12,477 bases of DNA from Defluviitaleaceae bacterium (GCA_009787435.1 WRFW01000197.1:1-12477), one strand, 5' to 3'. Shown: positions 1 through 5,677, numbered from the stretch's first letter. Translations and numbers: made by a program. Notes: generated by a model from the letters alone, not told the origin.

Positions 1-381
1 CATATAGTGTGATGTAATAATAGGGCCTTTTTTATCTATCGGCTCGCCAAGCGGGTTCACTACACGCCCAAGCATAGCATCGCCAACAGGCACTGTTGCA
101 ATTTTGCCAGTAGTTTTTACTGTGTCGCCCTCTTTTATGCCATCGTCTGGCCCAAGCAAAACGACACCGATATTATCTTCTTCTAAGTTTAGCGCCATAC
201 CAACGACACCATTTTCAAACTCAAGAAGTTCACCACTCATAGCTTCGGTTAAGCCGTATACACGGGCTATACCGTCTCCAACTTGCAAAACAGTGCCGAC
301 AGCTTCTAAGCTAAGCTTTTTTTCATAGTCTGCAATTTGTGCCTTTATAATAGAACTAATTTCTTCGGGTTTCAGTTCCAT
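1..381 (-). CDS. atpA: F1 ATP synthase subunit alpha, N-terminal 127 residues (3' end outside window)
   Basis: Partial gene; it starts at ATG 381 and leaves the window at base 1 in frame. The encoded N-terminus (MELKPEEISSIIKAQI...) has the usual alpha-subunit layout: a short helix that contacts the delta subunit, then the beta-barrel domain with VGDGIARVYGL near residues 34-44 and the GRVVNPLGEPID motif near 105-116 that precedes the nucleotide-binding domain. The Walker A loop would lie just beyond the edge. Alpha forms the alpha3-beta3 catalytic head with AtpD. The ribosome binding site GGAGG lies inside the last codons of atpH, about 13 nt upstream, so the two genes are closely coupled. 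Identification is secure from these motifs and from its place after atpH. Confidence 0.96.
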   Translation of the reverse strand, partial: MELKPEEISSIIKAQIADYEKKLSLEAVGTVLQVGDGIARVYGLTEAMSGELLEFENGVVGMALNLEEDNIGVVLLGPDDGIKEGDTVKTTGKIATVPVGDAMLGRVVNPLGEPIDKKGPIITSHYM

Positions 382-384
382 AAT

Positions 385-921
385 CTATATATGTCCTCCT
401 TTCATAGCTTTTTTTATGTTGCTAATATCTTTTTTCACGCTTAAATCTATTAGTTTGCCGTCTACTATTACTTTTAAGCCAGCAATAAGAGAAGGGTCTA
501 ATTCGGTTTTAAGTAAAATATTTTTGCCCGAAATGCTTATAAGCTTTTCTTTTATAGCGTTTTCTTGTGTATTTGTTAAAGCGGTTGGCGAAAACACTTT
601 GGCTTCTAAAGTATCTCTATGAGAAAGGCAAAGAGTTAAAAAAACCTCTAATATGGCGGTTAAGTGCTTTTCTCTACCTTTGCGTAAAATTAAAGCGAAA
701 AAAGAAAGAAAATCACCAGAAACTTTGCTTTCAAAAGCTTCTTTTAAAACGGTGTTTTTTTGGTTCATTGTAACTTGCGGGTGTTCAAGCATAGTTTTTA
801 ATTTAGGGTCTTTTTTATAAACTTCTAAAATAAAATTCGCCTGTGCTTCATAATCATCAATTTTATTTTTTTCTAAGGCTATGGCGAAAAAAGCCTCGCT
901 ATAAGGTTTTAGCTTAGCCAT
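385..921 (-). CDS. atpH: F1 ATP synthase subunit delta (OSCP)
   Basis: A 178-aa protein of normal length for bacterial delta. It joins the top of the F1 head to the b-subunit stalk and so acts as part of the stator. The N-terminal helical domain begins with the family-typical Y-A-A-F-type start (KPYSEAFFAIALEKN). The C-terminal part carries the conserved stretch DPSLIAGLKVIVDGKLIDLSV near residues 142-162, matching the delta-family I-GG-x-x-x-x-x-G-x-x-x-D-x-S pattern with one glycine replaced. The gene overlaps the end of atpF by 13 nt and its ribosome binding site GGAG lies within atpF, which suggests translational coupling. Its own end contains the ribosome binding site of atpA. Low overall conservation is normal for this subunit; the assignment rests on the C-terminal motif and operon order. 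Confidence 0.93.
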   Translation of the reverse strand: MAKLKPYSEAFFAIALEKNKIDDYEAQANFILEVYKKDPKLKTMLEHPQVTMNQKNTVLKEAFESKVSGDFLSFFALILRKGREKHLTAILEVFLTLCLSHRDTLEAKVFSPTALTNTQENAIKEKLISISGKNILLKTELDPSLIAGLKVIVDGKLIDLSVKKDISNIKKAMKGGHI

Positions 922-1424
922 GTTGAACTCCCAAGCTCTTTTATTGTTTCATCTAACAATTTATTTTGAAGTGCTTCATCCATTTTATCTTCAACGTATC
1001 TCGAAGCGATTAAAGAAGATATTTCAATTATTTGAGTTTGCATTTCTATTTTTGCTTTCTGCTTAGAAAGCTCTATTTCACGCATAGCGGATTGTTTAAC
1101 TCTTTCGGCTTCCATTTTAGCTTCTGCGATAATAGTTTCTTCGGTATACTTTGCTTTTTGCGTTGCTTCTCTTAAAAGTTCTTCACATTCAGCTTTTACA
1201 TTTTCAATTTTTTCTGTATATTCTGCTTTCATTTTATTAGCGTCTGTTAAAGAGATTTTAGCATTTTCAATATCATTGCCTATACGCTCTTTTCTATCAT
1301 CTAAAATTTTGAGAACTGGGTCATATAAAATTTTATACAAAGCAAAAACGAGAATGGAAGTGCTAATAATTAGGATAACCCAAGAAACTAACGCTTGGGC
1401 ATCAAGCCCTAACATTCTATCCAT
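909..1424 (-). CDS. atpF: Fo ATP synthase subunit b
   Basis: A 171-aa protein with one N-terminal membrane segment (about residues 9-31) followed by a long charged helix, which is the layout of the peripheral stalk b subunit. The stretch YDPVLKILDDRKERI after the membrane segment matches the family pattern (P-x-x-x-x-L-x-x-R-x-x-x-I). The helical part (about 40-150) is rich in E, K and A, as expected for the right-handed b2 coiled coil. The start ATG is preceded by AAGGAGG at a rather long spacing of 12 nt; a second in-frame ATG three codons on is even further away, so the first is preferred. It lies between atpE and atpH and overlaps atpH. It holds the delta-alpha-beta head against rotation together with AtpB. 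Confidence 0.95.
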   Translation of the reverse strand: MDRMLGLDAQALVSWVILIISTSILVFALYKILYDPVLKILDDRKERIGNDIENAKISLTDANKMKAEYTEKIENVKAECEELLREATQKAKYTEETIIAEAKMEAERVKQSAMREIELSKQKAKIEMQTQIIEISSLIASRYVEDKMDEALQNKLLDETIKELGSSTWLS

Positions 1425-1474
1425 ATTTTATAGTTACCTCCTTAAAATATTGTTTTCGAGGTTTCTTTTTATAA

Positions 1475-1777
1475 TTAAAACGCTGCCCAAGCAGTAAATG
1501 CGTTAAATATTGGGTTAACGAATAATAAAATGAAAGAGATTAATAGTGCATATATACCGTTTGTTTCAGTAATCGCACAACCAACGATAAGAGTAGACAT
1601 AACTTCGCCACGAGATTCTGGGTTTTTAGATATTCCCTCAACTGCTTTAGAAGTTGCTATACCTTGTGCATAAGCACCTAACATACCTGCAAATATAACT
1701 GCTGCTGCAGATATAACTGTTGCCATTAATATGAAACCACCCATTCTGATGATTTCCGCCGTAACATAATATTCCAT
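1475..1777 (-). CDS. atpE: Fo ATP synthase subunit c, with Na+-type ligand set
   Basis: A 100-aa hairpin protein with two membrane helices (about 14-38 and 60-87) joined by the polar loop SKNPESRGE, which contacts gamma and epsilon. Glu71 in helix 2 is the ion-carrying carboxylate. Gln38 (in AQG), Thr72 (in TET) and Tyr76 (in GIY) fall at the positions of Gln32, Ser66 and Tyr70 of the Ilyobacter tartaricus c ring, so the ligand set is that of Na+-translocating enzymes. The Thr67 equivalent, which holds a structural water there, is Asn73. Helix 1 has fewer of the glycines common in this family (AAAVIFAGMLGAYAQG), which may affect helix packing and ring size. A strong AGGAGG lies 7 nt before the ATG, in line with the need for many copies. 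The N-terminus is about 8-10 residues longer than in many c subunits. Confidence 0.96.
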   Translation of the reverse strand: MEYYVTAEIIRMGGFILMATVISAAAVIFAGMLGAYAQGIATSKAVEGISKNPESRGEVMSTLIVGCAITETNGIYALLISFILLFVNPIFNAFTAWAAF

Positions 1778-1825
1778 TTTGGAACCTCCTAAATGTTGTT
1801 TTTTTAATTTTTTTAAATAAGTTGC

Positions 1826-2524
1826 CTAAGCTTCTTTTTCTATCAACTTTCCAGAAATAAAAGTTAAGCTTAGCACTGTGAATATAAAAGCTTGTATTAA
1901 ACCTGCAAAAACGTCAAAATAAGCGTGAAGCAGTGCAGGCCAGCCTATTGCTAAAAACCAGGGAACTATATAGTATATAATACTTAGTATTATCATACCA
2001 GAAAGTATATTTCCAAATAAACGCAAGCCTAAGGAAACAGGCACTGCCAGTTCACCGATAATATTCATCGGCAGGAAAACGAAAAATGGTTCTAAAAAGC
2101 TTTTTGCATACCCTTTTGGATTATACATAAAACCGCCTATATGAATAATAAAAAAGGTAGACATTGATAGAGCTAGAGTCATTGTAATATCTGCTGTTGG
2201 CGGTCTTAAACCGATAAGCCCGGAAAAGTTTGCAAATATTAAAAAAGTGAATACACCGAAAAACCAATTGCCATATTTTCGATTTTTTTCGCCCAGATTA
2301 GAAATAATAAACTTATCAAACATATCTACTATTAATTCAATAACATTTTGAATGCCTGTAGGAGTGTCTGTTTTCGTTAATTTTCTTCTTATGATGAGTG
2401 CTAAGATTATCATAATGAGCATTATTATCCAAGTGTTTATGTGTGTTTCAGTAATCCAAATGCCGCCTTCTAAAAAGTCTGTAAAAACGTCTATTGTGAA
2501 AAACGCCCGGTTGTCTAAATTCAT
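1826..2524 (-). CDS. atpB: Fo ATP synthase subunit a
   Basis: A 232-aa membrane protein that forms the two ion half-channels next to the c ring. The motif RPPTAD (residues 107-112) and the segment SLGLRLFGNILSG with the essential Arg168 are diagnostic, and Q211 in GLIQAFIFTVLS is the conserved glutamine of the last helix. Five to six membrane segments are visible. The start is taken at ATG 2524 because AAAGGAGG lies 8 nt upstream. An in-frame GTG nine bases earlier is part of that ribosome binding site and is not a credible start. The ribosome binding site begins within 2 nt of the end of a large hairpin repeat (2543-2663), which separates this gene from the 48-aa ORF before it. Confidence 0.97.
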   Translation of the reverse strand: MNLDNRAFFTIDVFTDFLEGGIWITETHINTWIIMLIMIILALIIRRKLTKTDTPTGIQNVIELIVDMFDKFIISNLGEKNRKYGNWFFGVFTFLIFANFSGLIGLRPPTADITMTLALSMSTFFIIHIGGFMYNPKGYAKSFLEPFFVFLPMNIIGELAVPVSLGLRLFGNILSGMIILSIIYYIVPWFLAIGWPALLHAYFDVFAGLIQAFIFTVLSLTFISGKLIEKEA

Positions 2525-2542
2525 GGTTATCACCTCCTTTCG

Positions 2543-2663
2543 CGGTATTTTAAAAATAAGTTAATACTTCGTCAAACTGCTTCAAAGCTTCGGTCATGTA
2601 CTAATGTACACTCCCTCAGCTTATCATTGTTTTCCTTGTCTGAACTTATTTTTAAGAATACCG
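2543..2663 (-). repeat. Hairpin repeat element, copy 1 (before atpB)
   Basis: A 121-bp inverted-repeat element. Read on the minus strand the outer arms pair over 13 bp, then one unpaired C on the 5' arm, then 7 more bp. Inside lies an 80-nt core beginning CAGACAAGGAAA and ending TTGACGAAGTATT. The core holds a 5-bp stem (AAGCT/AGCTT), GAGGGAG, a terminal hairpin TGTAC-ATTA-GTACA and ATGACCGA. Two relatives with the same core lie at 3521-3642 and 8405-8523. The stem ends 2 nt before the ribosome binding site of atpB. No run of T follows it, so it is not a plain terminator. No terminal coding capacity is seen. Confidence 0.9.
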
Positions 2664-2670
2664 AGGGTTA

Positions 2671-2817
2671 TTAATCTTCTAAAGTTTTTTCGATGTTTCT
2701 AAGTATTACGTCTATAATTGCCAAAACTTCTTCTTTCGTTTCTTGTTCTTTCGCATGTTCTAAAAGGGTCTTTTCAGTTCTCATTAAGTGCTTAAATTGC
2801 CCGTCTGTCATACCCAT
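2671..2817 (-). CDS. 48-aa small protein of unknown function inside the atp operon
   Basis: The ORF begins MGMTDGQFKHLMRTEK and ends NIEKTLED; I do not recognise it. It is soluble, charged and predicted to be almost all helix, with no membrane segment or cysteine. A GGGGTG ribosome binding site lies about 6 nt before the ATG. A second ATG two codons on is a possible alternative. It follows the 47-aa ORF by 4 nt and is followed by the hairpin repeat and atpB. The spacing, strand and ribosome binding site support a real gene. Its helical nature would fit a small binding or assembly protein, but nothing in the sequence shows a role in ATP synthase. Confidence 0.68.
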   Translation of the reverse strand: MGMTDGQFKHLMRTEKTLLEHAKEQETKEEVLAIIDVILRNIEKTLED

Positions 2818-2821
2818 TTAA

Positions 2822-2965
2822 TCACCCCTTTTGCTTTCCTAAGTCTTCTTTAGCTTCTTTAAAAAGTTCTATTAAAATTGCTAGTTTTTCATCGGCAGTT
2901 TTTTTCTCATCTTCTGCAATTTTCAAATAAGAAGATATAACCATTTTAACTTCAAATTGAGCCAT
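2822..2965 (-). CDS. 47-aa small helical protein of unknown function inside the atp operon
   Basis: The ORF starts MAQFEVKMVISSYLK and ends KEDLGKQKG; not recognised. It is a charged, helical, soluble peptide. The ribosome binding site GGAGGGGGTG overlaps the 3' end of atpI, about 8 nt before the ATG, so translation is probably coupled to atpI. The middle of the protein (L-K-I-A-x-x-E, then E-K-L-x-x-x-I-x-L and a closing K) can be aligned with the 40-aa ORF at 3375-3497 (L-E-I-A-x-x-E, then R-K-L-x-x-x-V-x-L and K), so the two may be related. That likeness is short and needs a profile search to confirm. Confidence 0.68.
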   Translation of the reverse strand: MAQFEVKMVISSYLKIAEDEKKTADEKLAILIELFKEAKEDLGKQKG

Positions 2966-2971
2966 ATAAAA

Positions 2972-3349
2972 TCACCCCCTCCTAAAAGTAATGTTTGATA
3001 AATAAATCGATATTTGAAAAGCTAGAACGCTATAAATAACGCCCCAAAAATTCACAATATGTTGATTTATGCCAACAAATATTAAAACAGCGACTAAAAT
3101 AAAATAACGAAAAACGCTGCTTAGCTGCATACTTAACCCTGCCCTTTTAGGGTTTTCAAAGTTAAGCGATTTTTCAGCCGATTTTGCAAGAAGAACAACT
3201 CTTAAAATAGAAACTACTAAGCCTATTAAAACACCTAAAAAGAAAGGCAAAATATATAAAGGCCTTATAACCGCATAAAAGCCTATTCCTAGAGCTGAAA
3301 GCAAGCTTCCTATTTGAATCATTTTTATTGTGAATTTGGGTAGTTTCAT
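2972..3349 (-). CDS. atpI: ATP synthase assembly protein I (AtpI family)
   Basis: A 125-aa membrane protein with four hydrophobic segments (about 8-28, 31-52, 76-94 and 98-120), the usual size and shape of AtpI / ATP synthase I proteins. The family assists c-ring assembly and in some species is linked to Mg2+ uptake together with AtpZ. Arginines and lysines between segments 2 and 3 (RVVLLAKSAEK) agree with a cytoplasmic loop. AAAGG lies 7 nt before the ATG. It sits upstream of the structural atp genes, but here two small ORFs and a hairpin repeat separate it from atpB. The family has low sequence conservation, so the call rests on topology and place. Confidence 0.82.
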   Translation of the reverse strand: MKLPKFTIKMIQIGSLLSALGIGFYAVIRPLYILPFFLGVLIGLVVSILRVVLLAKSAEKSLNFENPKRAGLSMQLSSVFRYFILVAVLIFVGINQHIVNFWGVIYSVLAFQISIYLSNITFRRG

Positions 3350-3374
3350 AATAATGCCTTTCTATATTTTTTCA

Positions 3375-3497
3375 TTACCGCTTAAAAGTGGCTACTAAAT
3401 TAACAATCATTTCAAGCTTTCGCTCTGCTGATATATTTTCAATTCTAGCAATCTCTAAAATATTAAAGTGAAGCAAATAATTTTCATTCTTGCTCAT
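3375..3497 (-). CDS. 40-aa small helical protein of unknown function between atpZ and atpI
   Basis: The ORF starts MSKNENYLLHFNILEI and ends NLVATFKR. It is not recognised. It has no membrane segment and is predicted to be helical. A GAGGA ribosome binding site lies 5 nt before the ATG. The hairpin repeat copy at 3521-3642 separates it from the end of atpZ. It shares a weak pattern with the 47-aa ORF that follows atpI. The gene is short, so chance cannot be fully excluded, but the ribosome binding site, strand and place between atpZ and atpI argue for it. Confidence 0.6.
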   Translation of the reverse strand: MSKNENYLLHFNILEIARIENISAERKLEMIVNLVATFKR

Positions 3498-3520
3498 AAA
3501 TATCCTCAAAATAAGTTACT

Positions 3521-3642
3521 AAGTGGGCGGGAAACTCTGTTTAGACAAGGAAAGTTGGCAGGGGATTGAGGGAGTGTACTCTAGTACATGACCGAAATCA
3601 GCTGACTACTTGACGCAGTATTAACAGAGTTTCACCACACTT
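3521..3642 (+). repeat. Hairpin repeat element, copy 2 (between atpZ and the 40-aa ORF, opposite orientation)
   Basis: A 122-bp copy of the same element, reading on the plus strand, against the operon. The core starts TAGACAAGGAAA and ends TTGACGCAGTATT, with GAGGGAG, a TGTAC-TCTA-GTACA hairpin and ATGACCGA between. The outer stem has a different sequence from the other copies (AAACTCTGTT/AACAGAGTTT next to the core), yet it keeps 13 paired positions (one is G.A), one bulged C on the 5' arm, and 7 more (one G.A). The inner stem AGTTGGC/GCTGACT pairs fully only if G.U pairs are allowed on the plus-strand RNA, which hints that this is the functional strand. Its end overlaps the stop codon of atpZ. 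Confidence 0.88.
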
Positions 3643-3898
3643 AAAAATATTTGTTGACGGTGTGATATATACTCATCATAGCGGAACCTATACCTAGAAA
3701 AATGAAGATGAGCAAAAATATAGGCATGGTGCCTAGAAAGTTATCTATAAAGTAGCCTAGCAAAAATGCGACTGCTAGATTTGCTATTATATTTATAGCA
3801 ATTTGAGTTACTAAAGCGAAGCTATTAAGCGGCATTTTTGATTTCTTTTTAGTCTCTTTGCTTTCTTCTTCATTTTCGGGTGCTTCATTTTCTTGCAT
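3641..3898 (-). CDS. atpZ: AtpZ / AtpI-type ATP synthase accessory membrane protein
   Basis: An 85-aa protein with a highly charged N-terminus (about 1-22, rich in E then K) followed by two membrane helices (about 25-50 and 58-78). This is the layout of the AtpZ family (F0F1-ATPase accessory subunit, implicated in Mg2+/Ca2+ transport and in ATP synthase function). The glycine-containing second half (FLGYFIDNF, then FLGIGSAM) resembles the family. GGAGG lies 6 nt before the ATG, and the start overlaps the end of wecB by 14 nt, so translation is likely coupled. The stop codon falls in the last bases of the hairpin repeat copy that follows. Confidence 0.83.
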   Translation of the reverse strand: MQENEAPENEEESKETKKKSKMPLNSFALVTQIAINIIANLAVAFLLGYFIDNFLGTMPIFLLIFIFLGIGSAMMSIYHTVNKYF

Positions 3899-4979
3899 TT
3901 AATGCCTCCAAAATTCTTGAAGAAGCTTTGCCGTCTCCAAAAGGATTTGGTTCTTTAGCCATCTTTTCATAAAGAGAGTTGTCGGTTAAAAGCTTTTTAA
4001 TTGTGTTAACTATATTTTCTTTTTCTGTGCCTGCTAAAATAAGCGTTTTGCCTATGCCCTCTGGCCTTTCTGTTACTTCCCTAAGCACTACAACAGGCAC
4101 ATTTAAATGCGGCGCTTCTTCTTGGAGGCCACCAGAATCCGTAACGCATAAGTAACATTTGCTTAGTAAATTGTGCATATCTAAAATATCTAGCGGTTCT
4201 GTAAGCGTTATTCTTTTATTACCTGCTAAGTGTTTTAAAATTATTTCTCTAACACTCGGGTTTAAATGCATAGGAAAAACGAAGTGAACGTCTTCAAAGT
4301 CTTCTAATATTTGCAAAACTGCTTCGCAAATATTAGAAAGCGGCTTTCCTAGATTTTCACGCCTATGGGCAGTTAGAAGTATAGTTTTTTTAGTTTCGTC
4401 TATATTTATCGGTTCATTAAACGTATGGTTTTTTGAAAGTGTATATTCAAAGGTGTCTAATGCGGTGTTGCCTGTTACTTTAATATTTTCTTTTTTGATA
4501 TTTTCTTTTAGTAAATTTTCGCAAGATAGATTAGTTGGGGCGAAATGAAAGTCTGCCAAGGCACTTATTAATTTTCTATTTGCTTCTTCTGGAAAAGGGG
4601 AATATTTATTATATGTGCGAAGCCCTGCTTCAACATGCCCAATAGGTATTTGGTTATAAAAAGCTGAAAGCGCCGCTGCAAAACTAGTAGTAGTATCCCC
4701 ATGGACTAATACAATATTAGGCTTTTCTAATTTTAGTATAGGGTCTAAGGTAGTTAAAACTAGATTTGTAATGCTTTCAAGAGTTTGCCCTTTTTTCATT
4801 ATGTTTAAATCATAATTTGGCGAAATGTTAAAAATATGTAAAACTTGGTCTAACTGAGTGCGGTGTTGACCAGTAACGACTACAATGGAATTAATCCCCT
4901 TTTCTTTTTCAAGCAGTTTTATTAAAGGTGCCATTTTTATAGCTTCCGGCCTTGTTCCGAATATGCTCATTATTTTCAT
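3885..4979 (-). CDS. wecB: UDP-N-acetylglucosamine 2-epimerase (non-hydrolysing)
   Basis: A 364-aa cytosolic enzyme that interconverts UDP-GlcNAc and UDP-ManNAc for wall teichoic acid or other surface glycans. The length is normal. Family motifs are all present: GTRPEAIKMAP (8-18), TGQHR (36-40), HGDTTT (93-98), HVEAGLRT (115-122), PFPEEANR (128-135), TAHRREN (203-209), TDSGGLQEEAP (280-290) and LREVTERPE (299-307). Asp95, Glu117 and Glu131, the acid/base residues known from the E. coli enzyme, are conserved, with His205 as the likely match to its His213. The start ATG has GAGGA 9-10 nt upstream. It is the first gene of the atp transcript, as mnaA also neighbours atpI in Bacillus. A structured leader precedes it (see 5012-5130 and 4991-5018), so it and possibly the atp genes may be controlled there. 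Confidence 0.96.
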   Translation of the reverse strand: MKIMSIFGTRPEAIKMAPLIKLLEKEKGINSIVVVTGQHRTQLDQVLHIFNISPNYDLNIMKKGQTLESITNLVLTTLDPILKLEKPNIVLVHGDTTTSFAAALSAFYNQIPIGHVEAGLRTYNKYSPFPEEANRKLISALADFHFAPTNLSCENLLKENIKKENIKVTGNTALDTFEYTLSKNHTFNEPINIDETKKTILLTAHRRENLGKPLSNICEAVLQILEDFEDVHFVFPMHLNPSVREIILKHLAGNKRITLTEPLDILDMHNLLSKCYLCVTDSGGLQEEAPHLNVPVVVLREVTERPEGIGKTLILAGTEKENIVNTIKKLLTDNSLYEKMAKEPNPFGDGKASSRILEALNARK

Positions 4980-4990
4980 AAATATAGTTC

Positions 4991-5018
4991 CTCAATTTCA
5001 ATATCTCAAAGAATTGAG
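4991..5018 (-). promoter_or_regulatory. Hairpin that can cover the wecB ribosome binding site
   Basis: On the minus strand CTCAATT (5018-5012) can pair with AATTGAG (4997-4991). One further C-G pair with a bulged A extends the stem around a loop of about 11 nt. The 3' arm includes the GAG of the wecB ribosome binding site GAGGA. The 5' arm is also the closing part of the larger element at 5012-5130, so the two structures compete. This would allow translational control; that is inference from pairing alone. Confidence 0.5.
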
Positions 5019-5130
5019 TGCCTCTAAAAACTGCCAAGTTTTTAGAAAGGTACGTTAAAGATAGCCCGTTCTTTGGGCTATCTTGGGTGAGCTAAAAACG
5101 ACCAAAGGGAGTTTTTAGAGATACCCAATT
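5012..5130 (-). promoter_or_regulatory. Four-arm structured leader of wecB, two alternative folds
   Basis: A 119-nt region built of four related arms. On the minus strand they are a, CTAAAAAC (5118-5111); b, GTTTTTAG (5099-5092); c, CTAAAAACT (5045-5037); and d, AGTTTTTAG (5032-5024). Arm a can pair with b and c with d (8 and 10 bp), or a with d and b with c. The second choice extends to a stem of about 17-21 bp joining both ends. A fixed 10-bp hairpin AAGATAGCCC/GGGCTATCTT (5084-5058, loop of 7) sits between b and c. The closing stem has one mismatch and two G.U pairs as minus-strand RNA but two mismatches as plus-strand RNA, which favours the wecB sense strand. I do not recognise it as a known riboswitch. 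Confidence 0.65.
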
Positions 5131-5159
5131 AGTTTAACACATTTCAAGGAATATTTCAA
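5131..5159 (-). promoter_or_regulatory. Putative promoter of the wecB-atp transcript
   Basis: On the minus strand TTGAAA (5159-5154) and TAAACT (5136-5131) are separated by 17 nt. The -35 box matches five of six consensus bases and the -10 box four of six. The expected start is near 5124-5126 (GGG on the minus strand), which is the first base-paired part of the structured leader. No better candidate was seen in this intergenic region. Confidence 0.5.
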
Positions 5160-5189
5160 GTGTTTTTTAATAATGCCCAAGCTTTACTA

Positions 5190-5218
5190 TAGACATTTTA
5201 AATAAATCTTGCTATACT
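5190..5218 (+). promoter_or_regulatory. Promoter of tsaE, predicted to give a leaderless transcript
   Basis: TAGACA (5190-5195) and TATACT (5213-5218) are separated by exactly 17 nt, each one base from consensus. The expected start point, about 7 nt after the -10 box, is base 5225, the A of the tsaE ATG. No ribosome binding site can be seen before that ATG. Confidence 0.68.
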
Positions 5219-5224
5219 AAGTTT

Positions 5225-5677
5225 ATGGAAAATTTTTTAAACAAGCAAACTTTTATAACGAAAAGTGCTGATGAAACTATAGAATTGGCAATGGATATAG
5301 CTAAAAATGCTAAAAGCGGAACTGTTTTTTGCTTAAATGGAGAGATGGCAGCCGGCAAAACTCATTTCGCAAAAGGCTTCGCAAAAGGGTTAGGAATAAA
5401 AGAAGATATAACAAGCCCAACTTTCAACATACACAATATGTATGAATATGAAAGAGGTGTTCTCAATCATTTTGATTTTTATAGAATTGATGAAGAAGCA
5501 GCGATTGATTTAGACTTAGATGAATATTTCGGTAAAGAGGGGCATATTTGCTTAATAGAATGGGGCGAGAATATTAAAAGCTTAATACCTTCAAATGCGA
5601 TAGAGATTAAGATAGATAAAATAGGGGAAAGCGAAAGAAAAATAGGTGTGAAAAAATATAATTTTTCTCACACCTAA
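5225..5677 (+). CDS. tsaE: tRNA t6A37 threonylcarbamoyladenosine biosynthesis ATPase TsaE
   Basis: A 150-aa P-loop protein of full family length. TsaE is the ATPase that works with TsaB and TsaD to put threonylcarbamoyl on A37 of tRNAs that read ANN codons. Visible motifs are a Walker A loop GEMAAGKT (39-46), SPTF (64-67), HFDFYR (82-87) and the IEWGE motif (111-115) with the conserved Glu112 and Trp113. The N-terminal strand with S-x-x-E-T (14-18) is part of the family fold, which supports the start at 5225 although no ribosome binding site precedes it. It is the only plus-strand gene here, divergent from wecB and convergent with the tail operon. tsaB usually follows tsaE in Firmicutes; here a phage-tail-like operon in the opposite direction follows. 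Confidence 0.95.
   Translation: MENFLNKQTFITKSADETIELAMDIAKNAKSGTVFCLNGEMAAGKTHFAKGFAKGLGIKEDITSPTFNIHNMYEYERGVLNHFDFYRIDEEAAIDLDLDEYFGKEGHICLIEWGENIKSLIPSNAIEIKIDKIGESERKIGVKKYNFSHT
5629..5674 (-). terminator. Intrinsic terminator of the tail-like operon, overlapping the 3' end of tsaE
   Basis: GGTGTGA (5645-5651) pairs with TCACACC (5668-5674), extended by five A-T pairs around a short loop with one bulged base. Read on the minus strand the stem is followed by TATTTTTCTTT, a good T-tract, so it should end transcription from the collagen-like gene 44 nt upstream. Read on the plus strand the following bases (TAAAGACTTAATATATTT) are a weaker T-tract, so it may also serve tsaE. It lies inside the last codons of tsaE. 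Confidence 0.75.

Noticed and set aside
104..328. Plus-strand frame opposite atpA and similar plus-strand frames opposite atpH, atpF, wecB and the tail genes
   Set aside because: They are antisense to well-supported genes, have no ribosome binding sites, and show no recognisable motifs.
2525..2533. GTG start three codons before atpB ATG
   Set aside because: The GTG is part of the AGGAGGTG ribosome binding site itself.
2543..2663. Hairpin repeat as an intrinsic terminator in the atp operon
   Set aside because: No T-tract follows the stem on either strand, and a terminator here would cut off the structural atp genes.
5012..5130. Structured leader as a T-box or a known riboswitch
   Set aside because: No T-box sequence (AGGGTGGNACCGCG type) and no core I recognise from common riboswitch classes; left as an undefined structured element.
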